NCBI RefSeq assembly: GCF_021261325.1
Contig: NZ_JAJSBI010000016.1
Span: 1-64,000, forward strand
Source of the DNA: Streptomyces guryensis
GTDB lineage: Bacteria > Actinomycetota > Actinomycetes > Streptomycetales > Streptomycetaceae
Length of the DNA: 64,000 bases
Direction of reading: 5' to 3'
Shown: one piece after another, positions 43,180 to 51,155 of the stretch
How the letters are laid out: each line of letters starts with the position of its first letter
Numbering within the stretch: position 1 is the stretch's first letter
Made by a program: the position numbers and the translations under genes
Notes under the pieces: generated by a model
The model's input: only the letters and a program-made list of their open reading frames with translations
What the model was told of the DNA's origin: nothing
The model's database searches: none

Positions 43180-44655
43180 ATGAACGACCACATCCACTCC
43201 GAAGGCTCGGGCGAGGAGCACGACCACGGAGCACTTGGCGACGCCGAGTACGCGGACTTCATGGAGCTCGCCGCGGAAGAGGGCTTCGACCTCGAGGACG
43301 TCGAGGGCGCCATCGAGGAGGCCGGTCACGGCCCTCTGCCCGTGCTCGCCGTCGTCGGCCGCCCGAATGTCGGCAAGTCGACTCTTGTGAACCGCATCAT
43401 CGGCCGGCGCGAGGCCGTCGTGGAGGACAAGCCCGGCGTCACCCGCGACCGCGTCACCTACGAGGCCGAGTGGTCGGGCCGCCGTTTCAAGGTCGTCGAC
43501 ACCGGCGGCTGGGAGCAGGATGTCCTCGGTATCGACGCCTCTGTGGCCGCGCAGGCCGAGTACGCGATCGAGGCCGCCGACGCCGTCGTGTTCGTCGTGG
43601 ACGCCAAGGTCGGCGCGACCGACACCGACGAGGCGGTCGTACGGCTGCTTCGCAAGGCCGGCAAGCCGGTGGTGCTGGCGGCCAACAAGGTCGACGGGCA
43701 GAGCGGTGAAGCGGACGCGGCCTACCTGTGGTCGCTGGGCCTGGGCGAGCCGCACCCGGTCTCCGCCCTGCACGGCCGCGGCACCGGCGACATGCTGGAC
43801 GCCGTTCTGGAAGTCCTGCCGGAGGCCCCCGAGCAGACCTTCGGCACCGCGATCGGCGGCCCGCGCCGCATCGCCCTGATCGGCCGCCCGAACGTCGGCA
43901 AGTCCTCCCTCCTGAACAAGGTGGCGAACGAGGAGCGCGTCGTCGTCAACGAAGTCGCGGGCACCACCCGCGACCCCGTCGACGAGCTGATCGAACTCGG
44001 CGGTGTCGTCTGGAAGTTCGTCGACACGGCGGGCATTCGCAAGCGCGTCCACCTCCAGCAGGGCGCCGACTACTACGCCTCGCTGCGCACCGCGGCCGCG
44101 GTCGAGAAGGCCGAGGTGGCGGTCATCCTGATCGACGCCTCCGAGTCCATCTCGGTGCAGGACCAGCGGATCGTGACGATGGCCGTCGAGGCCGGGCGCG
44201 CGATGGTCATCGCGTACAACAAGTGGGACACCCTCGACGAGGAGCGCCGCTACTACCTGGAGCGGGAGATCGAGACCGAGTTCGGCCAGGTGGCCTGGGC
44301 GCCCCGGGTGAACGTCTCCGCGCGCACCGGCCGCCACATGGAGAAGCTGGTTCCGGCGATCGAGGCCGCGCTGGCCGGCTGGGAGACCCGCGTCCCGACG
44401 GGCCGTCTGAACGCCTTCCTCGGCGAGCTGGTCGCTGCCCACCCGCACCCGATCCGCGGTGGCAAGCAGCCCCGCATCCTCTTCGGCACCCAGGCCGGCA
44501 CCAGGCCCCCGCGGTTCGTGCTGTTCGCCTCCGGGTTCATCGAGGCGGGTTACCGGCGCTTCATCGAGCGCCGCCTGCGCGAGGAGTTCGGCTTCGAGGG
44601 GACGCCGATCCATATCTCGGTGCGGGTGCGCGAGAAGCGCGGCAAGAAGAAGTAG
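43180..44655 (+). CDS. der: Ribosome-assembly GTPase Der (EngA)
   Basis: 491 aa. Two tandem G domains: VVGRPNVGKSTLVNRIIGR (G1 of the first, ~residue 60) and LIGRPNVGKSSLLNKVANEE (second, ~residue 233), with DTGGWE/DTAGIRK G3 and NKVD/NKWD G4 motifs, then a KH-like C-terminus. Promotes 50S maturation. An acidic ~50-residue N-terminal extension is typical of actinobacterial forms. A perfect palindrome terminator follows. Confidence 0.96.
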   Translation: MNDHIHSEGSGEEHDHGALGDAEYADFMELAAEEGFDLEDVEGAIEEAGHGPLPVLAVVGRPNVGKSTLVNRIIGRREAVVEDKPGVTRDRVTYEAEWSGRRFKVVDTGGWEQDVLGIDASVAAQAEYAIEAADAVVFVVDAKVGATDTDEAVVRLLRKAGKPVVLAANKVDGQSGEADAAYLWSLGLGEPHPVSALHGRGTGDMLDAVLEVLPEAPEQTFGTAIGGPRRIALIGRPNVGKSSLLNKVANEERVVVNEVAGTTRDPVDELIELGGVVWKFVDTAGIRKRVHLQQGADYYASLRTAAAVEKAEVAVILIDASESISVQDQRIVTMAVEAGRAMVIAYNKWDTLDEERRYYLEREIETEFGQVAWAPRVNVSARTGRHMEKLVPAIEAALAGWETRVPTGRLNAFLGELVAAHPHPIRGGKQPRILFGTQAGTRPPRFVLFASGFIEAGYRRFIERRLREEFGFEGTPIHISVRVREKRGKKK

Positions 44656-44660
44656 GCCGG

Positions 44661-44704
44661 ACATGGGGAAGGGCGGTCCCGATCGGGACCGCCCTTCCCC
44701 ATGT
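44661..44704 (+). terminator. Perfect 44-nt palindromic terminator between der and a convergent gene
   Basis: The whole segment is its own reverse complement: ACATGGGGAAGGGCGGTCCC (44661-44680) plus GA and the mirror arm to 44704. As RNA it forms a ~20-bp stem with a CGAT loop on either strand, so it can end both der and the opposing gene, whose stop is at 44707. Confidence 0.85.
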
Positions 44705-44706
44705 CG

Positions 44707-45084
44707 TCAGCGCACACCGCGTGGGCCGGGTGGCAGTGCGGCGGGCAGGCGCTGCCACTGCGACTGCTGCCGGGCGCTGTAGGCCCCGGCGCTGTAGGCG
44801 CTGTACGAGCTGCTGAACGACCCCGGCCGGTGACCTCCGTGCTGCTCCGAACTGGTCGGAATGTTCCCGAAGGCGATGAACCCCAGGTTCTCCTCGCCGC
44901 TGCGGTCGCCCGGCAGCGTACGGAAGGACTTGACGTACTCGGACCAGAGCGCGTCGTAGATGGGCGTGGCCGAGTGACTGCCCGAAAAGTCCTGGGCCGA
45001 GCGGGCGGAGGGGATCGGGTGGAAGGACTGGCGGCGAGGAATGTCGTATGCGTGCACGTATGTCCAAACGACCCCGAACTTCAA
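44707..45084 (-). CDS. Conserved hypothetical protein
   Basis: 125 aa from a TTG start; an in-frame GTG near 45054 (VHAYDIPRR) is an alternative and the true start is uncertain. The core HAYDIPRRQSFHPIPSARSA, GSHSATPIYDALWSEYVKSF and LPGDRSGEE looks conserved and globular; the C-terminal third is Ser/Tyr/Gln/Pro-rich. Family not recognised, no signal or membrane segment. Possibly co-transcribed after the 260-aa gene upstream (34-nt gap). Confidence 0.6.
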   Translation of the reverse strand: MKFGVVWTYVHAYDIPRRQSFHPIPSARSAQDFSGSHSATPIYDALWSEYVKSFRTLPGDRSGEENLGFIAFGNIPTSSEQHGGHRPGSFSSSYSAYSAGAYSARQQSQWQRLPAALPPGPRGVR

Positions 45085-45118
45085 GGGATGCGGTTCGGAC
45101 CTGCCTCTTTGGGGGCGC

Positions 45119-45901
45119 TCACGTCCCCGCGAGAGGCATGGCGACCCCGACCAGCTTCCCGTTGGCCGCCGCCTTGTCCAGCGCGTCCCGCAACAGGTCC
45201 TCCCGGGGCTGACGCCCGATGGACCCCACCGGCGCGGCGAACATGAGCACCTGCTGATGCTTGTTGGCGGCGGTCCGCCAGCCGTCGGTCACCTGGAGTG
45301 GCTGATGCGCCTGCCACCACGCCACCGGCTGCCCGCCGTTCGTGCCGGGCTGCAGTACGGCGTGCAGCCGGCCCATGGCGAGCAGTACCGACCAGCCGTG
45401 CAGCACGGGCGGCACCTCGGTCAGCTCCATGAGCGGCATGAACCCCTGCTCGATCAGCAGTGGCAGGAAGTCGTCGCCGAGCCCGGTCGTGCCGGGCCGC
45501 ACGATGGGTCCCGTCGGCTCGACGACCAGCGCCGGGTGCAACTCCCCGGCGAGCAGGACGAGTCCGCTGGTCACGCCGAGCACGGCCTGCTCGGGGACGA
45601 CCTGCGCGGGGTCCAGGTCCACGGTGTCCCCGGAAATGGACCGCACGGCCCCCCGCAGCTGCTCCTCGGTGACCTGGACGACCTGTGAGGGCAGGCAGGT
45701 GGCGTGGGCGAAGGCGAGGACGGCGGTCTCCTCGCCGACGAACAGGACGGTGCTGGTGCGCTCCTGTTCGGAGTCGCCCGGGGTGCGGCAGGAGGTGCAG
45801 TCGTAACTGCCGGGGGCGTTCTCTCCGGCGAGCAGCCGGTCGGCTTCCTCGTCGCCGATCTCGGCACGTACCTCGTCGCTGACGTCGAGCATGCGTGGCA
45901 C
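45119..45901 (-). CDS. Conserved hypothetical protein with CxxC motif
   Basis: 260 aa. GTG at 45901 has GGGGAG 6 nt upstream; an ATG at 45892 is a shorter option. N-terminal DVSDEVRAEIGDEEADRLLA, then YDCTSCRTPGD with a CxxC and FAHATCLPSQVV with a further His/Cys, suggesting a metal site in residues ~30-75. The remainder is mixed alpha/beta (VLFVGEETAVLAFAH, GWSVLLAMGRLHAVLQPG). Family not recognised. A Streptomyces house protein by appearance. Confidence 0.7.
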   Translation of the reverse strand: MPRMLDVSDEVRAEIGDEEADRLLAGENAPGSYDCTSCRTPGDSEQERTSTVLFVGEETAVLAFAHATCLPSQVVQVTEEQLRGAVRSISGDTVDLDPAQVVPEQAVLGVTSGLVLLAGELHPALVVEPTGPIVRPGTTGLGDDFLPLLIEQGFMPLMELTEVPPVLHGWSVLLAMGRLHAVLQPGTNGGQPVAWWQAHQPLQVTDGWRTAANKHQQVLMFAAPVGSIGRQPREDLLRDALDKAAANGKLVGVAMPLAGT

Positions 45902-46412
45902 GGGTGGCTCCCCTCGGGAAGTGTGAACCGGGCGGGTCCCGGGCTCATGAAGGAGACAACGGGCGATCTGTGGCCGGAGTCACGCTCCAGGGCGAACGGA
46001 ATCGAACCATCCACCGCACAGGGTCACCTCGGGTGCGGAATCGACCACTCAGAGTCAATCCCTTGGAAACTCAAGGAAGTTGGTTGCGTGAAGTGGGTCA
46101 CAGGCCGCCGCGACTCATGGTCGATAAATCGGGAAATCAGCGAATTAAGTGGGTGGCCGGAAATTGCCGATACCTGCGGTAACGGCGAACTGGCCTGGAA
46201 TGACAAGCAGTTGGTTGCTGACGCCGCGACAGGCTCCTTAGATTCCTCCGCCGTGTGCAACGAGCACCGCTCGGGACGTCCGCCGACCGCACCAGCCAGC
46301 AGTACCCAGCACCACGCGATCACCGGCGGACGGGGTGGAGCGCGGCGACCGGCCCATGTGCCGTGAGCGCGCCCCGCCTTGGGGGAGCCCGGGTGTTTCG
46401 AGAGGGAATTAC
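45902..46412 (+). other. Long leader region upstream of the Rpf genes
   Basis: 511 nt with no convincing gene. The part ~46020-46250 is distinctly AT-richer than its surroundings (TCGATAAATCGGGAAATCAG type sequence), consistent with promoters plus a long 5' untranslated leader. AGAGGGA at 46401-46407 is the ribosome site. I looked for the conserved blocks of the cyclic-di-AMP (ydaO) riboswitch known upstream of other Streptomyces rpf genes and did not find them. Confidence 0.5.
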
Positions 46413-47060
46413 ATGTCCGAGTGTGCCGATACCACCCGTGACCACGTCCGCAAGACCCGTACGACGGCGCTCCTCGCCGGGGCGGCACTGCTCGCTCCGC
46501 TCGGGCTGCTGGCCGCGACCGGCAACGCCGCGGCGGCGGACGACGGGGTGTGGGACCGCATCGCCCAGTGCGAGAGCGGCGGCAACTGGCACATCAACAC
46601 CGGCAACGGCTACTACGGCGGGCTCCAGTTCTCCGCCGGCACCTGGCGCGCGTACGGCGGGTCGGCCTATGCGCCGACGGCCGCCGGGGCCTCCAGGGAC
46701 CAGCAGATCACGGTGGCGACCAAGGTCCAGCACGCCCAGGGCTGGGGTGCCTGGCCGGTCTGTTCGGGACGGGCCGGAGCGTCCGGCAGCGCACCCGCGG
46801 CCTCCGCCGGCTCCGGAACCACCACATCCTCATCGGTCGTCAAGGCGCGGCCTGCGAAGCCGTCGAAGGCGCCGGCACGTTCGACGGGCCACCCGGCGCG
46901 CGGTGCCTCGCGTGGCGACTACACCGTCCGCGAGGGCGACACCCTGAGCGGGATCGCCGCCCGGCACGGGACCACCTGGCAGCGGCTGTACGCCGTGAAC
47001 AAGGCCGTCATCGGCGGTGATCCCGACCAGATCGTGCCCGGGCAGCAGCTCAACCTCTGA
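46413..47060 (+). CDS. Resuscitation-promoting-factor domain protein with LysM, first
   Basis: 215 aa. Sec signal peptide (RTTALLAGAALLAPLGLLAA, cleaved near AAA-ADDG), then the lysozyme-like Rpf domain: VWDRIAQCESGGNWHINTGN with catalytic Glu, GYYGGLQFSAGTWRAYGG. A Ser/Thr/Ala/Pro/Lys linker leads to a C-terminal LysM (DYTVREGDTLSGIAARHG) that binds peptidoglycan. A secreted muralytic enzyme acting in germination or wall turnover. ATG at 46413 with AGAGGGA five bases upstream. A terminator separates it from the second copy. Confidence 0.93.
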   Translation: MSECADTTRDHVRKTRTTALLAGAALLAPLGLLAATGNAAAADDGVWDRIAQCESGGNWHINTGNGYYGGLQFSAGTWRAYGGSAYAPTAAGASRDQQITVATKVQHAQGWGAWPVCSGRAGASGSAPAASAGSGTTTSSSVVKARPAKPSKAPARSTGHPARGASRGDYTVREGDTLSGIAARHGTTWQRLYAVNKAVIGGDPDQIVPGQQLNL

Positions 47061-47080
47061 GCGGCTCCCCCTCACCGAGT

Positions 47081-47114
47081 GGGCCCCGTCCGGTCGTCCG
47101 ACCGGGTGGGGCCC
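47081..47114 (+). terminator. Terminator between the two Rpf genes
   Basis: GGGCCCC (47081-47087) pairs with GGGGCCC (47108-47114), with an inner CCGGTC/GACCGG stem and a GTCC loop, 20 nt after the first Rpf gene. TTCGG follows, no long T run. Confidence 0.75.
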
Positions 47115-47172
47115 TTCGGCGCACCGGACGCGCCGGAGCGTTCGCGGGCCGCCCACTGCTTACCGTGGCCCG

Positions 47173-47820
47173 ATGCTCCGCACGCACCGCACGCACCGCA
47201 CGCACCTCGCACTCGCGCTGGCCGCCGCCCTGTTCAGCGCTCTCGTCCCCGTCACCGCGCAGGCGGCACCGCCGCCGCCGCTGCCGGGAGAGCTTCCGGT
47301 GCGCCTGTCCTACGCCTGCGCCAAGGACCACTGGCCCTGGGGCTGCATCGCGGACTGTGAGAGCAGCGGGCGCTGGGACATCAACACCGGGAACGGCTTC
47401 TACGGCGGGCTGCAGTTCCGGCAGTCCACCTGGAAGTACTTCGGCGGGCTGAAGTTCGCGCCGCGTGCGGATCTCGCCACCCGCGAGGAGCAGATCTCCG
47501 TCGCCGAGAAGGTGCTGGCCTCCCAGGGGTGGGAGACCTGGCCGGCCTGCTCCCAGCGCTACCGGCTCCAGGGGCGTGTGCACGCCGTACACGCCGGCGA
47601 GACGCTGGTGTCGATCGCGGACCGCTACGGCATCGACGGCGGCTGGCTGGCGCTGTACCGGGCCAACAGGGACATGGTCGGCGAACGCCCGAAGCGGCTG
47701 AACGTCGGCACGCAGCTGCTCATCCCGGGGGGCTCGGCCCGCGCCCAGGAGCCCTACCAGGACGTCGAGACGGCCGGCCCGCCGCTGTCCGACGCTCCCG
47801 TTCGCCCGCCTCTCCGCTGA
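47173..47820 (+). CDS. Resuscitation-promoting-factor domain protein with LysM-like domain, second
   Basis: 215 aa. Signal peptide after a His/Thr/Arg repeat (RTHRTHRTHLALALAAALFS). Rpf domain GCIADCESSGRWDINTGNGF with catalytic Glu retained and YGGLQFRQSTWKYFGG; C-terminal LysM-like HAVHAGETLVSIADRYGIDG. It is only moderately similar to the first copy, so this is an old duplication. The 3' end (101 nt) overlaps the convergent ABC ATPase gene. Confidence 0.9.
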   Translation: MLRTHRTHRTHLALALAAALFSALVPVTAQAAPPPPLPGELPVRLSYACAKDHWPWGCIADCESSGRWDINTGNGFYGGLQFRQSTWKYFGGLKFAPRADLATREEQISVAEKVLASQGWETWPACSQRYRLQGRVHAVHAGETLVSIADRYGIDGGWLALYRANRDMVGERPKRLNVGTQLLIPGGSARAQEPYQDVETAGPPLSDAPVRPPLR

Positions 47821-48430
47821 ACACGACGGTGCCGCGGCGCAGTTCGTACACGAGGACCCCCGTCCGCTCCCGCAGCCCGGGTGGCAGCCGCTGCTCAGCG
47901 ATGAGGACGCAGGCGTCGAGGGCGCCCAGCAGGTCGTAGGTGCGGGCCGCGACCGCGGGCGACATGCCCTGCGCGGGCTCGTCGACGAGCACCACGCGCG
48001 CGCGTGCCAGCAGAGCGCGGGACAGGGCGAGCATCCGCTGCTCGCCGCCGGAAAGGGTGTTGGCCCGGCGCGCCAGCAGGGGCTCCAGCTGTGGGTAGGC
48101 ATCGAGGGCGAAGCCGTAGTCCCCGGCCGTCAGTTCGAGGTTCTCGTGCACGGTGAGGGACCCGAACACGGCCTGCCGCTCGGGCACCAGGCACAGCCCC
48201 CGCCGGGCCCGCTCGTGGGCCGGGGTCCGGCTCACGTCGACGCCGTCCCACACCACCGCGCCGCCGGACAGCGGTACGAGGCCGGCCAGCGCGCGCAGGG
48301 CGGTCGTACGGCCGGATCCGTTGCGCCCGAGCAGGACGGTGAGGCCCGGGCCGGGGGCGGCGAGGGTGATGCCGTGCAGGGTCTCCAGGGGGCCGTAACG
48401 CACGCGCGCGTGGCGCAGGGAGATGGTCAT
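47720..48430 (-). CDS. LivF-like ABC ATPase with Arg in Walker A
   Basis: 236 aa. LivF-type ATPase of a branched-chain amino acid (HAAT) importer: Walker A GRNGSGRTT, where Arg (codon 48308-48310) replaces the near-invariant Lys; signature NTLSGGEQRML intact; Walker B VVLVDEPAQGMSP intact. The last ~30 residues are Arg/Pro/Gly-rich and overlap the second Rpf gene by 101 nt. ATG at 48430 overlaps the fusion gene stop (ATGA). Its own ATP site is probably weakened, but it supplies a good signature motif to its partner. Confidence 0.88.
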   Translation of the reverse strand: MTISLRHARVRYGPLETLHGITLAAPGPGLTVLLGRNGSGRTTALRALAGLVPLSGGAVVWDGVDVSRTPAHERARRGLCLVPERQAVFGSLTVHENLELTAGDYGFALDAYPQLEPLLARRANTLSGGEQRMLALSRALLARARVVLVDEPAQGMSPAVAARTYDLLGALDACVLIAEQRLPPGLRERTGVLVYELRRGTVVFSGEAGERERRTAAGRPSRRPGRAPGRGPSPPG

Positions 48431-51144
48431 GTGCCCGCCTCTGTGGTGCCGAGGGCGTCGAGTACGTGCCCTGGTGGGCCGGAGGCGACGATGCGGCCCG
48501 CCGTCATGACGTGCACGACGTCCGCGAGGTCGGCGACCAGGTCGAGGTCGTGCTCCACCACCAGGAGGGCGGTGCCGTCGGCCGCCAGGGCCTTCAGCAC
48601 CCGTGCCAGAGCGGCGACCTCGGTGTTGTCGAGGCCGGCTGCGGGCTCGTCGAGCAGCAGCACGCGGGGGCTGCCCGCGAGGGCCCTGGCCAGTTCCACG
48701 CGCCGCAGCGTGCCGGTGGGGAGGTCTGCGGCGGGCAGGGCCCGTACGGGGCCGTCGAGGGCGAGCAGGCGCAACGCCCGTTCCAAGGCGCCGGGATCGT
48801 TGAGGCGGCCCTGCTCGGCACCTACCAGGACGTTTTCGGCCACGGTCAACGACGGGAAGACGGCGAGCTGTTGGAAGGTGCGGGCGATTCCCAGGCGGGT
48901 GCGGGTGTGGGCGGCGAGCCGTGTGATGTCCCGTGTGCCCAGGCGCACTTGCCCGTGGGTGGGGTGCAGGGTGCCTGCCAGGCAGTGGAACAGGGTGCTC
49001 TTGCCCGCCCCGTTGGGGCCGACGATCGCGGTGATCCGGCCCGGGGGGACGGTGAGGTCGACTCCGTCGAGGGCTTTGTAGCCGCCGTAGCGGGCGTGGA
49101 GGGTGTGGACTGTGAGGACCGGTGCGGGTGCGGGTGCGGGTGTTCGGGGGTGCATCCGGCCTCCGGCCGGGTTCGGGTTCCCACCCGCACCGCCCGTGCG
49201 GCTTCCGTGGTCGGGTGCGGGTGGCCCCTGTGGGGGCTGAGCGCCGTCGGCTGCCGCGGGTTGTGCTCGTGGGGGGCCGGGCCGTGGCTCCGCGCGGCGC
49301 AGTCTCGCCCGTACCCGCGCCCCTGTCGGCGTCAGACTCGCCCTCCGCCCGAGCCGCAGTCGACCCGTCGCCCTCCGCAGGGCCTCGTACGGGCCGCCGG
49401 GGAAGCGGCCGACGAGTACCGCCAGTACGCCGATCAGTGCCGCTGCCACGCCGCCCCGGGCGCCCGCGTCGAGGCCTACCAGGAGGGCGGCCGCGGCCAG
49501 GGCGCCCAGGGTGCTGTCGGCTCCCATCACCACGACGGCGGCGAACCAGAGCAGGCCGCGGACGGGGTCGTAGGCGCCCGGGTCGAAGGCCCGCAGGCCC
49601 ATGCCGAGCATGCCGCCGCCGAGCGCGGCCAGGGCGGCGCCCGAGACGAAGGCCAGCAGCTTGAGCGAGGGGACCCGGACGCCGGCTGCGGAGGCGCCCG
49701 ACTCGTGGTCCCGCATGGCGGCCAGGGCCCGGCCCGTGCGGCCTCGGCGCAGCGCCCGGGTGGCCAGCAACGCGGCTGCCAGCAGGGCCAGTTCGAGGAC
49801 GTAGTAGGCGCGGTCGCCGTCGAAGCCCGCCGGGCGGTCCAGGGAGAGGCCGGACGTGGCGTACGGCTGCGCGAAGACGAACCGGCTCACGCCGACACCC
49901 ACCGCGAACGTCGCCAGCGCGAGGGCGAGGCCCCGGCGGCCGATCGCCGGCCAGCCGGTCAGGAGGCCCAGAGGAGCGACCAGGACGACCGCCACGGCCA
50001 GCGCGGCCAGTTCGGGCAGGCGCGGCAGACCCGGGAAACGGCCTGCCGCCAGGAGGGCGGTGAACAGGGCGCCCAGCCCCGCGTACGCCGCCTGGCCGAG
50101 GGAGATCTGGCCGCCCCGTCCGGTGACCACCACCAGGGACAGCAGGACCACGCCCAGCGCCGGCACCTGGACCGAGGTGTGCAGGTCCGAGCCCGCGAAG
50201 CCCAGCGGCAGCAGGAACAGCACCACCGCCACGATCCACGCGCCCGGCGGTGTCGGCACGCGCGCGGTGGCCGTGCGCGGGAGGGCGTCACGGGCGCCGA
50301 TCCGCGGGAGCGCCAGGGCCGCGACCAGCAGGGCCACCACGAACAGGTTCGCGCCCACCGCCTGCAGCAACGACTCGCCCCAGCCGGAGGGATGCAGCCG
50401 CGTCAGCTGGCTCTGTGCGATCCCGATGCCCAGCGCCACGACGACGGCCACCGGCAGGCTCCGCATCCGCGCCGCCACCGCGACCGCCACCACCTCCATG
50501 ACGAGCAGCGGCAGGCCGTACGGGTCCAGGCGCACGTACGGCGCCAGCAGTACGCCCGTCAGGCCCGCCGTGAACGCGCCGAACGCCCAGCCCGCCGCCG
50601 CCACCCGGTCCGCGTCGATCCCGCCGAGCACCGCGAGCTGCCGGTCGTCGACCACGGCCCGCAGCTCCCGCCCGAACCGCGTCCAGCGGATCACGGCCCC
50701 GACGCCCACGGCCAGCACGAGCACCACGGCCAGTTGGCCCCAGGGGTCCTGCGAGACCAGTTCCGGGGCATCGTCCCTGGCCCCCTGCCCCCACACCAGC
50801 GCCGCCCCGCCGACCAGCAGCACAAAGACCCCGATGGACGCGACGAGCGTCTGTGCCGGGTCGCTGCCCAGGACGGCGAGCGGCCGGAAGACGAACCGTT
50901 CCAGGGCCACACCGATCGCCGGGGCCAGCACCACGAGCGTCACCGTCGCCCCCAGCCACAGCGGCCAGCCCCACTCGGCCACGCACTGCCGCAGCAGATA
51001 CGCGCACACCATCGCGATCGCACCGTGCGCGAAGTTGAGCACGCCGGTCGCGCGGTACGTCACGATCAGGCCGATTCCGGTGAGCGCGGCCGCGCTGCCG
51101 ACGGAGAGGCCGGCGAGGGTGAGGTCGTACGTCAGGGAGGACAT
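48427..51144 (-). CDS. Fused branched-chain-type ABC importer: LivH-LivM-LivG in one protein
   Basis: 905 aa with three domains normally encoded by separate genes. Residues ~1-290: LivH permease (GLIVTYRATGVLNFAHGAIA). ~300-590: LivM permease (VVVTGRGGQISLGQAAYAGL; GFDGDRAYYVLELALLAAAL). ~590-650: Pro/Arg/Gly linker. ~650-905: LivG ATPase with Walker A GPNGAGKST and Walker B VLLLDEPAAGLD, but a degenerate signature LPTGTLRRVELARAL (48709-48723). No frameshift or internal stop is needed, so the fusion is genuine. It pairs with LivF downstream; the lipoprotein at 52312-53613 is the likely binding protein. Substrate unknown. ATG at 51144 lacks a clear ribosome site, so the 11-nt gap to the gene upstream suggests coupling. 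Confidence 0.9.
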   Translation of the reverse strand: MSSLTYDLTLAGLSVGSAAALTGIGLIVTYRATGVLNFAHGAIAMVCAYLLRQCVAEWGWPLWLGATVTLVVLAPAIGVALERFVFRPLAVLGSDPAQTLVASIGVFVLLVGGAALVWGQGARDDAPELVSQDPWGQLAVVLVLAVGVGAVIRWTRFGRELRAVVDDRQLAVLGGIDADRVAAAGWAFGAFTAGLTGVLLAPYVRLDPYGLPLLVMEVVAVAVAARMRSLPVAVVVALGIGIAQSQLTRLHPSGWGESLLQAVGANLFVVALLVAALALPRIGARDALPRTATARVPTPPGAWIVAVVLFLLPLGFAGSDLHTSVQVPALGVVLLSLVVVTGRGGQISLGQAAYAGLGALFTALLAAGRFPGLPRLPELAALAVAVVLVAPLGLLTGWPAIGRRGLALALATFAVGVGVSRFVFAQPYATSGLSLDRPAGFDGDRAYYVLELALLAAALLATRALRRGRTGRALAAMRDHESGASAAGVRVPSLKLLAFVSGAALAALGGGMLGMGLRAFDPGAYDPVRGLLWFAAVVVMGADSTLGALAAAALLVGLDAGARGGVAAALIGVLAVLVGRFPGGPYEALRRATGRLRLGRRASLTPTGARVRARLRRAEPRPGPPRAQPAAADGAQPPQGPPAPDHGSRTGGAGGNPNPAGGRMHPRTPAPAPAPVLTVHTLHARYGGYKALDGVDLTVPPGRITAIVGPNGAGKSTLFHCLAGTLHPTHGQVRLGTRDITRLAAHTRTRLGIARTFQQLAVFPSLTVAENVLVGAEQGRLNDPGALERALRLLALDGPVRALPAADLPTGTLRRVELARALAGSPRVLLLDEPAAGLDNTEVAALARVLKALAADGTALLVVEHDLDLVADLADVVHVMTAGRIVASGPPGHVLDALGTTEAGT

Positions 51145-51155
51145 CGGAGAGGACT

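Noticed and set aside
45902..46412. Cyclic-di-AMP (ydaO) riboswitch upstream of the first Rpf gene
   Set aside because: Expected from other Streptomyces rpf genes, but the conserved blocks of that riboswitch are not present on inspection.
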